Source of the DNA: Anaerolineae bacterium
GTDB lineage: Bacteria; Chloroflexota; Anaerolineae; 4572-78; J111
DNA: 64,000 nt
Direction: 5' to 3'
Assembly (NCBI GenBank): GCA_023382535.1
Contig: JAHDWA010000014.1
Location: 146,403 to 210,402, forward strand
This document shows positions 26,090 to 34,555 of this stretch, piece by piece. Every line of letters begins with the position of its first letter. Position 1 is the stretch's first letter. The notes beneath the pieces were generated by a model. It worked only from the letters and a program-made list of their open reading frames with translations, was not told the DNA's origin and made no database searches. The translations under genes were made by a program, and so were the position numbers.

Positions 26090-26131
26090 TTGCAACGCGA
26101 CTGTTGCAATTAGCTGTGATATAATATCACA
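26090..26131 (+). promoter_or_regulatory. fakA promoter with palindromic operator over an extended -10
   Basis: TGATATAAT at 26117-26125 is a consensus extended -10. It is centred in a perfect 17-bp palindrome TGTGATATAATATCACA (26115-26131). Two TTGCAA words (26090-26095 and 26104-26109) lie just upstream, 14 bp apart. The half-sites TGTGA/TCACA resemble CRP/FNR-family sites but with a 7- instead of 6-bp spacer. Binding there would block polymerase. Confidence 0.6.
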
Positions 26132-26154
26132 CGCGTTTGAAATTGGCAAACACG

Positions 26155-27873
26155 ATGATGAGAGCAATGGCGAGGGCATCCAACAGCAAACTGATTCTGC
26201 CGGGATTTGAAGTAAATCATCAGACTATCCTGGCCGGCGACGGCCTAGGATTGAAAGCCATGCTCCGAGCTGGCGGGCAATGGTTGGAAGCGCACCGCCA
26301 GATTGTCAACAGTCTTAATGTTTTCCCGGTGCCCGACGGCGACACGGGTACGAATATGGTTCTCACCATGCGTTCGGCTATGGCAGAAGCCGAGACTGCC
26401 AGTGATAACCGGGTAGAGACAGTTGCTGCCGCCATTGCCCACGGGGCCTTGATGGGCGCTCGAGGTAATTCTGGAGTCATCCTGTCACAATTTTTACAGG
26501 GCCTGGCCCTCAGCTTGGCCGGTCAAGAGAAATTTACGGGTGAAGATTTGGCGCGTGCTGTTCGACAGGGAGTAGCGACAGCTTATCAGAGCGTGGTCAA
26601 CCCCGTTGAAGGGACCATTCTCACGGTAGCGCGTGAGGCGGCGAAAGCAGTGCAGCAAAGAGCTAGTACCCATCAAGATTTGGCGGTCTTACTGGCAGAT
26701 ATGGTTGCCGCGGCCAAAGCAGCCGAAGCCAACACCCCGGAACTGCTGCCCATTCTGAAGGAAGCCGGAGTGACCGACTCCGGGGGGCAGGGCTTGGTCT
26801 ATATTTTGGAAGGCAGCCTGCGTTTTCTGCAAGGCGAGCCGGTCGAAGCAGACCCGACCGGTTTGGCCGCGCGGTTACTGCCGTCAACCCTGACTACGGA
26901 GGAGACGCCGTATGGCTATGATGTTCAGTTTCTCATTCAGGGCGAGCGGCTGAATGTGGAGGAAATCCGGGCACAGGTTGACCGCCTGGGCTGGTCAACC
27001 CTGGTGGTGGGCAACGAGCGGACAGTCAAAGTTCATGTCCATGTGCAAGACCCCGGTATTCCGCTGAGCTATGGAGCCAGCCTGGGTACCCTCATTGATG
27101 TTGTGGTTGAGAATATGGAGGTGCAGGCCAAAAAGTTTGTCCAGGAGCAGGGAGGGACACACGTACCGCCGCTGTCACTGCCAAGCCAATTGACCGACCG
27201 GCTGCGCGATAGTATGACCACGATTGGCACGGTTTGCGTGGCTCCCAGCCAGGGTTTGGCCCATATTTTGCAGAGCCTGGGCGCAAACCAGATTGTTTTG
27301 GGTGGGCAGACCATGAATCCCAGCCCGCAGGAACTGTTGGAAGCTGTTGCCAAGATTCACGGGCCAGATGTCCTGATTTTACCTAACAATGGCAACGTGG
27401 TGATGGCCGCCCAGCAAGCCCAAAAATTGGCGGATAAAAATGTGCGTGTGGTGCCGACCAAAACCATTCCTCAGGGCATCGCGGCGCTGCTGTCGCTGAA
27501 TTATCAGGTTGACCTGGAGGCCAATGCCGAGCGAATGCTTAGCGCCGCCCAGCAGGTTCAGACCGTAGAAATTACCCGGGCTGTGCGCGACACCAGCTTG
27601 AGTGGTTTCAACATAAAATCAGGGGATGTAATGGGGTTGCTCAACGATGAGCTGGTCAGCGTGGGCCAGGATGATGACGAAGTGACCCTCGATGTGCTGG
27701 CGAAAGTTGAAGCCGGGACGCACGAGATCATTACCATCTATTTTGGCCAGGAGTGTTCACCGGCTGAGGCCGGCACTTTAGCTGAAAAAATCAGGGCGCT
27801 TTATCCTGAACTGGAAGTGGAAGTTCACGATGGAGGTCAGCCTTATTATCACTACATTATTTCATTGGAGTAA
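26155..27873 (+). CDS. fakA: Fatty acid kinase A-like DAK2-domain protein
   Basis: A 572-residue protein with an N-terminal DhaL/DAK2 ATP-binding domain (FPVPDGDTGTNM, residues about 55-66; ARGNSGVILSQ; VTDSGGQGLVYILEG), a middle domain and a C-terminal DegV-like/kinase accessory domain ending in YYHYIISLE. In Firmicutes FakA phosphorylates exogenous fatty acids bound to DegV-type FakB for use in phospholipid synthesis. The DegV gene nine bases downstream supports this here. The start may be ATG 26155 or 26158; an upstream extension to 26137 would overlap the promoter region. No clear ribosome site. Confidence 0.88.
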   Translation: MMRAMARASNSKLILPGFEVNHQTILAGDGLGLKAMLRAGGQWLEAHRQIVNSLNVFPVPDGDTGTNMVLTMRSAMAEAETASDNRVETVAAAIAHGALMGARGNSGVILSQFLQGLALSLAGQEKFTGEDLARAVRQGVATAYQSVVNPVEGTILTVAREAAKAVQQRASTHQDLAVLLADMVAAAKAAEANTPELLPILKEAGVTDSGGQGLVYILEGSLRFLQGEPVEADPTGLAARLLPSTLTTEETPYGYDVQFLIQGERLNVEEIRAQVDRLGWSTLVVGNERTVKVHVHVQDPGIPLSYGASLGTLIDVVVENMEVQAKKFVQEQGGTHVPPLSLPSQLTDRLRDSMTTIGTVCVAPSQGLAHILQSLGANQIVLGGQTMNPSPQELLEAVAKIHGPDVLILPNNGNVVMAAQQAQKLADKNVRVVPTKTIPQGIAALLSLNYQVDLEANAERMLSAAQQVQTVEITRAVRDTSLSGFNIKSGDVMGLLNDELVSVGQDDDEVTLDVLAKVEAGTHEIITIYFGQECSPAEAGTLAEKIRALYPELEVEVHDGGQPYYHYIISLE

Positions 27874-27881
27874 GATTCACG

Positions 27882-28739
27882 TTGTCACGAAAAGTTGCCA
27901 TAATCACCGATAGCACTGCTTATCTTGAACCGGGTGAAGCCGAGAAATTGGGCGTCCACGTTATCCCGGTGACCATTCAGTTGGGTAACGACCGGTTTTT
28001 AGAAGGGACCAATATTGACTCAGATGAACTTTTTCGCCGCTTGAATTACGGTGCGCCCTATCCGGCCAGCCTGCCGCCCGACCCGGCGGTCTTTGAAGAA
28101 CTCTACACCAGGCTTCATAAGCAAACCGACCAGATGCTCTCGATTCATATTTCCAGCCACTTGAGCAAAACGCTTCAGCAAGCCCGGTTTGGGGCAGAGA
28201 GCTTGCTGGGCCGCTGCACCATTGAGTTGGTTGACTCGATGACCACTTCGGTGGGGTTGGGGATTCTGGTTAAAGCGGCAGCCAGAGCAGCCAATGACGG
28301 CGCGACGCTGGACGATATTGTCCGCCTGGTACGAGGGATGATCCCTCACATTTACCTGGTTTTTTATGTCGAAACGATGGATTATTTGGAGCGCAGCGGC
28401 CGCATCGGTAAGGCGCAAGCTATTCTGGGTTCAATGTTGAATATCAAGCCGATCCTGTTTATGGAGGATGGCGATATTATTCCCCTGGAAAAAGTCCGCA
28501 CGACCGAAAAAGCTATCGAGAAGCTGTTTGAGTTTGTGGCTGAATTTGATAATTTAGAGCAAACTGCTATTATTCAGCCCAATAAGCAGCCCAACAAAGA
28601 GGCCAAAACCCTTAAAGAACGGCTGGAACAGAGTTTCCCCAGCCTGCGCTTTCCCATCATTCAATACGGCCCCGACCTGGCCACTCGTGTCGGGCCAAAC
28701 GCGATGGGGATTGTGGTTTATGAGGGCATGACCTTTTAA
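27882..28739 (+). CDS. DegV-family fatty-acid-binding protein (FakB-like)
   Basis: A 285-residue DegV-fold protein that binds a fatty acid and presents it to FakA. Family blocks are ITDSTAYLEPGEAE at the start, the SIHISSHLSKTLQQAR loop, ELVDSMTTSVGLGI, VETMDYLERSGRIGKAQAIL and NIKPIL. The start is TTG 27882, with GGAG 11 bases before it. Forms an operon with fakA. Confidence 0.92.
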   Translation: MSRKVAIITDSTAYLEPGEAEKLGVHVIPVTIQLGNDRFLEGTNIDSDELFRRLNYGAPYPASLPPDPAVFEELYTRLHKQTDQMLSIHISSHLSKTLQQARFGAESLLGRCTIELVDSMTTSVGLGILVKAAARAANDGATLDDIVRLVRGMIPHIYLVFYVETMDYLERSGRIGKAQAILGSMLNIKPILFMEDGDIIPLEKVRTTEKAIEKLFEFVAEFDNLEQTAIIQPNKQPNKEAKTLKERLEQSFPSLRFPIIQYGPDLATRVGPNAMGIVVYEGMTF

Positions 28740-28826
28740 ATAGTCAATGGTGAATAGTCAATAGTTAATTGTTAATGAATGGGCAATATCGAAAATCGAA
28801 AATTGAAAATCTAAAATCGTAAATCC
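28740..28826. repeat. Heptamer arrays AGTCAAT and ATCGAAA
   Basis: AGTCAAT, GGTGAAT, AGTCAAT, AGTTAAT, TGTTAAT, then ATCGAAA, ATCGAAA, ATTGAAA, ATCTAAA, ATCGTAA. Two arrays fill the entire gap between the DegV stop and recG. Confidence 0.8.
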
Positions 28827-28830
28827 TATC

Positions 28831-31413
28831 ATGTTATCTAGTTTTGATAAATTGAGCCGAATGCTCACCCAGGAAAAAAGGCTGGGCTACAAAAATAAAG
28901 CCGTTTTTGGCGGCCTGGAAAGATTGGCTTCTAATTGGGGCAACGAGGCGTTACAAGAGGCCAGCAGCGACCAGGAACGGGCGCTGATTAACGAAATGGT
29001 GCAAGATTTGGCTCGCTACCCCGAGGTGGCCGAAGCTGACCGGCCCCATTTTATTCACCGTCTTTTGGTCAAATTGCACAAAACCGGGACGTCCACACCG
29101 CCAAAGAGTCATCAAGAAAGGGAAACAGCGGCCCCGGCAGCGCCGCGACCCGCGCCGCCTATTGAACCTCTCATCATGAGGCAAGAGTCGCCGTTGCCCC
29201 AGCCAGAAGCCAGAGTGAGGCCCAAAACTGCCCCACCATCTGGCCAGGGCCAAAGAGGCGATGTTCCGCCCCGCCCTCCTGCCGCACCTCGGCCAACTCC
29301 GCCCGCCCCCCCGCGACTTTCCAGGGAGGCGCAGGTGGATTTAAGTAATGCCGGGCTGGACTCCCTGGTGACTAGGCTGCCAGGTATCAAAGAGGCGATG
29401 GCTAAAAAGTTAGCCAACCTGGGAGTGCGCACTATCGGTGATTTCCTCAGCCTCTACCCCCGCCGTTATGATGATTACCGCCAGCTTAAGCCGATCAATC
29501 AGCTTCGCTACGGCGAAGAGGTGACGATCATTGCCCAGGTTTGGGAAACGCGCCAGCGTGATACCCGCAATGGGCGGCCCATTATCACCAGCACCCTGTC
29601 CGACGGCACGGCCACGATTGAAGTCACCTGGTTTAACCAGCCCTGGCTGGCTCAAAAATTGCAGCCCGGCCTGCAAATCGTTATCAGCGGCAAGGTTGAC
29701 GAGTACCTGGGCCGGCTGACCTTTCAATCGCCGGAGTGGGAGGAGCTGGATAAGAATCTGATTCATACGGGGCGGCTGGTCCCCGTTTATCCGCTGACCG
29801 AAGGCATCACCATCAAGTGGCTGCGCAACCAGATCAAAGCCACCGTAGATTACTGGACCCGCCGCTTGCCGGATTATTTGCCGGAGGAGTCGCGCCAGCG
29901 GCTGGGCATGCCCCCGCTGGACGAGTCGATTCGCCAGATTCACTTCCCTGACGATTGGGACAAGCTGGAAGCCGCGCGCCGCCGCCTGGCCTTTGACGAA
30001 CTTTTGCTGATCCAGTTAGGTGTGCTGCGCCAGCGCCGGGCCTGGCAGGCGCAGCAGGGCCAGCCGGTCAATATCAATCCAGAAGCGGTTGAAAAATTGC
30101 TTCTGGCGCTGCCCTTTCCCCTGACCTCCGCCCAGCGGCGGGCGCTGGATGAGATTATCGCCGATTTGCAGCGGGACACGCCAATGAGCCGCCTGCTGCA
30201 GGGCGATGTCGGCTCCGGCAAAACCGTAGTGGCCCTGGCGGCCATGGTGCTGGCTGTATTAGACGGCGGCCAGGCGGCTATCCTGGCCCCCACCGAAATT
30301 TTGGCGGAGCAGCACTTCCAGGGCATGAGCCGCTTGTTAGCCACTGTCGGCGAAGCGCTGGGACGTTCCTTCCAAATTCGGCTCCTGACCGGCAGTACCG
30401 CCGCCTCCGAGCGCAAGGAACTACTCGATGGCCTGGCCGGAGGGCAGGTTGATCTTCTGGTTGGCACGCACGCGATTATCCAAAGCGGTGTCGAATTCAA
30501 AAGCCTTCGCCTGGCGGTCATTGACGAGCAGCACCGCTTTGGCGTGGAACAGCGGGCGGCCCTGCGGGAAAAAGGTTTTAACCCGCACATGCTGGTCATG
30601 ACGGCTACGCCCATCCCGCGCACGCTGGCCCTGACTCTATACGGCGACCTGGATTTGTCTATTATTGACGAGATGCCTCCGGGCCGTCAGGTCATCGAAA
30701 CTCGCTGGTTAACGCCCAAGGAGCGGGAGCGGGCCTACAGCTTTATTCGCTCCCAAATTGAAAAGGGGCGGCAAGCCTTCATCATCTGCCCGCTGGTCGA
30801 AGAGTCGGAGAAGACGGAAGCCAAATCTGCAGTTGAGGAGCACAAACGGCTGCAAAGTCACATCTTCCCCCGCTTGAAGTTAGGCTTGCTGCACGGGCGC
30901 ATGAAAGCCGACGAAAAAGAAAAGACGATGGCTGCTTTCCGCGACCAGGAGATGCATATTTTGGTTTCAACTTCGGTGGTGGAAGTTGGGATTGACGTGC
31001 CGAATGCGACGGTTATTTTGGTCGAAGGGGCCAACCGCTTTGGCCTGGCCCAGCTCCATCAATTCCGGGGACGGGTTGGCCGGGGCGAGCACCAAAGTTA
31101 CTGCCTGCTTCTGGCCGACAGCGCTTCCACCGAAGCCGAACAGCGTCTGGCCGTTATCGAACGGACCAACAACGGCTTTGAATTGGCCGAGCAAGATTTG
31201 CAGATGCGCGGCCCCGGCGAATTTTTTGGCACGCGCCAGAGCGGTCTGCCCGATTTGAAGTTGGTCAAGCTGACCGATACCAAATTACTGGAATTGGCCC
31301 GCCAGGAGGCCCAATTTATTTTTGAAAAAGATCCCGGTCTGGAGACCCCTCAGAATCGGCTGCTGGCCCGCCAACTGGCTAACTTTTGGAGTCCACGGAG
31401 TGACTTAAATTAA
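28831..31413 (+). CDS. recG: ATP-dependent DNA helicase RecG
   Basis: RecG remodels stalled forks and Holliday junctions. This 860-residue protein is longer than the usual 690 because of an N-terminal extension: a helical part (1-75) and a Pro/Ala-rich linker (about 80-165). The wedge domain follows (GVRTIGDFLSLYPRRYDDY), then the helicase core with Walker A GDVGSGKTVVALAAM (about residue 457), AILAPTEILAEQH, VIDEQHRFG (the DEQH box, about 563), TATPIPRTLALTLYGDLD and the C-terminal FRGRVGRGEHQSYC and RGPGEFFGTRQSG motifs. Its stop codon overlaps the ATG of coaD (TAATG). Confidence 0.96.
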   Translation: MLSSFDKLSRMLTQEKRLGYKNKAVFGGLERLASNWGNEALQEASSDQERALINEMVQDLARYPEVAEADRPHFIHRLLVKLHKTGTSTPPKSHQERETAAPAAPRPAPPIEPLIMRQESPLPQPEARVRPKTAPPSGQGQRGDVPPRPPAAPRPTPPAPPRLSREAQVDLSNAGLDSLVTRLPGIKEAMAKKLANLGVRTIGDFLSLYPRRYDDYRQLKPINQLRYGEEVTIIAQVWETRQRDTRNGRPIITSTLSDGTATIEVTWFNQPWLAQKLQPGLQIVISGKVDEYLGRLTFQSPEWEELDKNLIHTGRLVPVYPLTEGITIKWLRNQIKATVDYWTRRLPDYLPEESRQRLGMPPLDESIRQIHFPDDWDKLEAARRRLAFDELLLIQLGVLRQRRAWQAQQGQPVNINPEAVEKLLLALPFPLTSAQRRALDEIIADLQRDTPMSRLLQGDVGSGKTVVALAAMVLAVLDGGQAAILAPTEILAEQHFQGMSRLLATVGEALGRSFQIRLLTGSTAASERKELLDGLAGGQVDLLVGTHAIIQSGVEFKSLRLAVIDEQHRFGVEQRAALREKGFNPHMLVMTATPIPRTLALTLYGDLDLSIIDEMPPGRQVIETRWLTPKERERAYSFIRSQIEKGRQAFIICPLVEESEKTEAKSAVEEHKRLQSHIFPRLKLGLLHGRMKADEKEKTMAAFRDQEMHILVSTSVVEVGIDVPNATVILVEGANRFGLAQLHQFRGRVGRGEHQSYCLLLADSASTEAEQRLAVIERTNNGFELAEQDLQMRGPGEFFGTRQSGLPDLKLVKLTDTKLLELARQEAQFIFEKDPGLETPQNRLLARQLANFWSPRSDLN

Positions 31414-31937
31414 TGAAACGAGCAATTTATCCGGCCACTTTTGATCCCATTACCAACGGTCATGTTGATATCGCCGCGCGGGCGGCGACGCTGTTTGATG
31501 AGTTGATGGTGGGTGTGTATGACCGGCCCATGAAAAGCCTGCTCTTCACTATCGAAGAGCGGCTGGAAATGACCCGCGAGGCGCTGGCTCATTTAAGGAA
31601 TGTGCAGGTGAAAAGTTACAGTGGGTTGACGGTCAATTTTGCTAAAGAGCAAAATGCCGGATACATTGTCCGCGGGCTGCGCGCCCTGTCGGACTTTGAA
31701 TGGGAGTTACAGCTTTCGCTGGCCAATCACAAGCTTGAGCCGGATATTGATACGGTCTGCTTGATGGCCAGCCAGGAGTATTCTTTCCTTAGTTCCAGTA
31801 TTCTGCGCGAAATTGCTATGAACGGCGGCCCGATTGAGGATCTGGCCCCGCCGGTCGTCGTTAAGGCGCTGCGAAAAAAGGCGATGGTGGATGAGGACGG
31901 CCACAGCCGCATCCAAATTGTTTCGGTGCGAGATTGA
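31413..31937 (+). CDS. coaD: Phosphopantetheine adenylyltransferase
   Basis: CoaD transfers AMP from ATP to 4'-phosphopantetheine in coenzyme A synthesis. The 174-residue protein has the class I nucleotidyltransferase TFDPITNGHVDIA (T/HxGH motif), YSGLTVNFAKEQN, IVRGLRALSDFEWE and EYSFLSSSILREIA, with a C-terminal extension of about ten residues. ATG overlaps the recG stop. Confidence 0.96.
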   Translation: MKRAIYPATFDPITNGHVDIAARAATLFDELMVGVYDRPMKSLLFTIEERLEMTREALAHLRNVQVKSYSGLTVNFAKEQNAGYIVRGLRALSDFEWELQLSLANHKLEPDIDTVCLMASQEYSFLSSSILREIAMNGGPIEDLAPPVVVKALRKKAMVDEDGHSRIQIVSVRD

Positions 31938-31976
31938 CAATAATCAATTATCCGTTGATAATTGAAATTGATCTAC
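31934..31976. repeat. Short AT-rich heptamer-like array
   Basis: CAATAATC, AATTATC, CGTTGAT, AATTGAA and ATTGATC in near 7-bp register directly after the coaD stop. Confidence 0.5.
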
Positions 31977-31995
31977 TCCTAAGGGTGGTTGTTTT

Positions 31996-32502
31996 ATGGA
32001 CATTCTTCACCTGATAGACCGGCTCGAATCGTTGGTAACGGAGAGTTTTCACCTGCCGTTTACTTCCAATGTAATTGTGCAGGAAGATGCTTTTCTGGAC
32101 ATCATTGACCAGATGCGTATTTCGATTCCTGAAGAGGTGAAGTTAGCCAAGCGCACCGAAGCCGAGCGTGACCGGACCCTGCTGCAAGCCCAGGAAGAGG
32201 CCAATCGCCTGCTGGAAATGGCCCGTGAAAAAGCCAAATCTCTGGCCAACGACCATGAGTTGGTTGTCTATGCTCAGGAACGCGCCCAGGAAATCGAAGC
32301 GGAAGCGCATCGGCAGGCCGAGGAAATCATTGCCGAGGCCGACGAGTACATCGTTGATCAGTTGAGTGAACTGGAAGAGCAGCTTATGAAGACGCTGACC
32401 ACCGTCCGCAACGGGCTGCGCGAGGTCAGAGAAACCCAGGCTAAGAAATCGGATCGGGAAAGTATTAGCCAAGAGCAAGAAGTGCTAGAAGAAGAAAGGT
32501 AG
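31996..32502 (+). CDS. Coiled-coil protein, DivIVA/V-ATPase subunit H-like
   Basis: A 168-residue hydrophilic protein. Residues 1-45 form a short N-terminal domain (MDILHLIDRLESLV), and residues about 50-150 are one long coiled coil rich in Glu, Ala and Lys (AEEIIAEADEYIVDQLSELE). No membrane segment. This shape recurs beside coaD, yceD and rpmF in Chloroflexi and Firmicutes and resembles DivIVA- or ATP-synthase-stalk-like proteins; no function can be assigned. The TAG stop lies in the first unit of a repeat array. Confidence 0.75.
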   Translation: MDILHLIDRLESLVTESFHLPFTSNVIVQEDAFLDIIDQMRISIPEEVKLAKRTEAERDRTLLQAQEEANRLLEMAREKAKSLANDHELVVYAQERAQEIEAEAHRQAEEIIAEADEYIVDQLSELEEQLMKTLTTVRNGLREVRETQAKKSDRESISQEQEVLEEER

Positions 32503-32580
32503 TAGGGTAACAGGTAGCAGGGTAAAGATTGATAAATGCTACCCTGCGACCTTGCTACTTTGTGACTTTGCTCCTCTGCT
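32497..32580. repeat. Heptamer array GGTAGCA-type with inverted halves
   Basis: GGTAGTA, GGGTAAC, AGGTAGC, AGGGTAA, then GCTACCC, TGCGACC, TTGCTAC. The first half pairs imperfectly with the second. Starts at the stop codon of the coiled-coil gene. Confidence 0.75.
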
Positions 32581-32624
32581 CCCTGATTTTGAATTTCCGG
32601 CGGTTTGGCTTATAATTCAGGCTT

Positions 32625-33191
32625 ATGCATAAAAATCGGGTTAAACACCCCTGGCATGGGCTGGAATTTAATGTCGCCCAGTTATTAAAGGAAGCAACCG
32701 GCGCGGTTCGCACGTATGAGGTTGAGATAGACCTCCAGGGCGACTTCGATGATGAAGAGGTAAAGATTGTAGGACCCTTAACCGGCCAGGTGAGGTTTTT
32801 GCGCACCGGGCCGAATATTTTAGCGACAGGTGAGCTGCAAACGACGATTGAAAAGAACTGCGGCCGCTGCTTAACCAGTTTCACCGCGCCGGTGGCCGTT
32901 GAGTTGGAAGAGGAGTTTTTTCCAACCCTGGATATTATCACCGGCGCGGCCATCACCCAGCCGCCGGAAATAGAAGAAGCCAATCTCATTGACGAGCAGC
33001 ACATCCTGGATTTATCGGAAGTGGTGCGGCAGGAACTTCTGGTGGCCGGAGGGCCTCAGCTTTACTGCCGCCCCGACTGCAAAGGCTTGTGCCCTCACTG
33101 CGGCCAGGACCTCAACACAGGTTCTTGTAATTGCCAGGACGACGTGGTTGATCCCCGCTGGGCTGGTCTACAGACCTTATTAGAAGATTGA
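32625..33191 (+). CDS. YceD/DUF177 family protein
   Basis: A 188-residue protein of the YceD family, needed in other bacteria for 23S rRNA accumulation and nearly always upstream of rpmF, as here. The family core is NCGRCLTSFTAPVAVELEEE, followed by the acidic ILDLSEVVRQELLV and a C-terminal zinc-like cluster CRPDCKGLCPHCGQDLN, the four-cysteine form. Thirty bases separate it from rpmF. Confidence 0.92.
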   Translation: MHKNRVKHPWHGLEFNVAQLLKEATGAVRTYEVEIDLQGDFDDEEVKIVGPLTGQVRFLRTGPNILATGELQTTIEKNCGRCLTSFTAPVAVELEEEFFPTLDIITGAAITQPPEIEEANLIDEQHILDLSEVVRQELLVAGGPQLYCRPDCKGLCPHCGQDLNTGSCNCQDDVVDPRWAGLQTLLED

Positions 33192-33221
33192 AAGTTTTAA
33201 TTTAGGAAGGATTTATCAATT

Positions 33222-33422
33222 ATGGGTGCATTACCGAAACGAAAAGTATCCCGCATCCGGCGCGACCGCCGGCGAGCGCACTACCTGCGCCTCAACATGC
33301 CGACGATGGTCCCATGTCCCCAGTGCCACACCCTGCATTTGTCCCATCACGTCTGCCTCAAGTGCGGCACGTACAACGGGGTGCAGGTGATTGCCATGGA
33401 GGATGCCGCTCCGGCCAAGTAA
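33222..33422 (+). CDS. rpmF: 50S ribosomal protein L32
   Basis: A 66-residue L32 with the family opening GALPKRKVSRIRRDRRRAHY and the zinc-binding pairs CPQCHTLHLSHHVCLKCG. GGAAGG lies 11 bases upstream. Cotranscribed with yceD and ahead of the fatty-acid genes, the usual order. Confidence 0.96.
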   Translation: MGALPKRKVSRIRRDRRRAHYLRLNMPTMVPCPQCHTLHLSHHVCLKCGTYNGVQVIAMEDAAPAK

Positions 33423-33500
33423 AGAAGATGGAAGATGGAAGATAGAAGATAGAAAAAGAACGTCTATCTAATATCCTCCATCCACCACCTGCTACTTATG
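33420..33500. repeat. Heptamer array GAAGATG/GAAGATA with inverted half
   Basis: AAGAAGATG, GAAGATG, GAAGATA, GAAGATA, then CTATCTAATATCCTCCATC, which is roughly the reverse complement of the first half. It starts at the L32 stop codon. Confidence 0.75.
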
Positions 33501-33543
33501 GTGGCCGTGCTAAAATGCACGGCTCTTATTTTGCCTAAAAAAG

Positions 33544-34485
33544 ATGACCGACAAGATCGCTTTTGTATTCCCCGGCCAGGGGTCCCAGGAAGTGGGCATG
33601 GGCCGGACGTTGGTAGAGAATTACCCGGCGGCCCAACGTATCTTTAATCAGGCCGACCAGGTACTCCGTTTTCCGCTCAGCCGGCTTTGCTTTGAGGGGC
33701 CGGAAGCCGATTTAAACGACACTCTCAATACCCAGGCGGCGATTTTTGTAACCAGCATCGCGGCCCTGGCCGCGTTGAGAGCGGCAGGTTATCAAGCCAG
33801 GCCCGCCTTTGTCGCCGGTCACAGCCTGGGCGAATACTCGGCCTATGTGGCGGCGGGTGTGTTGACTTTTGAGGATGGGCTGCGCTTGGTCCGCGAGCGC
33901 GGGCGGCTGATGAAAAAGGCGGGCGAGCTGAATCCGGGCGGCATGGCCGCTGTCCTGAAGCTGGATGATGAAGCGGTCGCGCAGATTTGCCGGCAGGTTT
34001 CCGGCGAAGGCGATGGCGTACTGCAGGTGGCCAACTACAACTCGCCCGGCCAGGTGGTCATTTCCGGCCACAACGCGGCGGTGGAGCGGGGGATCGAGTT
34101 AGCCCTGGCCGCCAAGGCCAAGCGAGCGATCAAACTGCCGGTCAGCATCGCCGCCCACTCGGAGTTGATGCGGGTGGTGGCCGATGAGTTCCGCGCGGCG
34201 ATTAACCAAACGCCGCTAAACTTGCCCGAAGTTCCGGTTGTGGCTAACATCACCGCCGAGCCGCTTGACTCGCTGGAGGCCATTCGGGCCGAGATGGAAG
34301 GCCAGTTGACCGCTTCGGTGCGCTGGACGGACTCGGTCCTGGGGATGGTCAATCAAGGCGTGACCCGGTTTATCGAGCTTGGTCCCAAAGACGTGTTGAC
34401 CGGGCTGATCAAGCGGATTGCCAAAGACGTCGAGACGCGCAGTATCGGCCAAGCCGAAGATATCGCGGCGTTTCTGGCAGGGTGA
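33544..34485 (+). CDS. fabD: Malonyl-CoA:ACP transacylase
   Basis: FabD loads malonyl groups onto acyl carrier protein. The 313-residue protein shows FVFPGQGSQEVGMG, the nucleophile motif GHSLGEYSA (Ser near residue 93), AHSELMRVVADEF (catalytic His near residue 204) and the closing IELGPKDVLTGLIKRI. Weak ribosome site. fabG follows 70 bp downstream; acpP, fabH and plsX are not in this cluster. Confidence 0.95.
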   Translation: MTDKIAFVFPGQGSQEVGMGRTLVENYPAAQRIFNQADQVLRFPLSRLCFEGPEADLNDTLNTQAAIFVTSIAALAALRAAGYQARPAFVAGHSLGEYSAYVAAGVLTFEDGLRLVRERGRLMKKAGELNPGGMAAVLKLDDEAVAQICRQVSGEGDGVLQVANYNSPGQVVISGHNAAVERGIELALAAKAKRAIKLPVSIAAHSELMRVVADEFRAAINQTPLNLPEVPVVANITAEPLDSLEAIRAEMEGQLTASVRWTDSVLGMVNQGVTRFIELGPKDVLTGLIKRIAKDVETRSIGQAEDIAAFLAG

Positions 34486-34555
34486 AGGTAGGCAGAGTCC
34501 AGAGTTACTTGGGACTCCCCTAAAAAATGACAACGAACGGATACAAACAGCACCC

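Noticed and set aside
28740..28826. Tandem words between degV and recG as a possible CRISPR array
   Set aside because: Units are only 7 bp with no spacers and no cas genes in the window.
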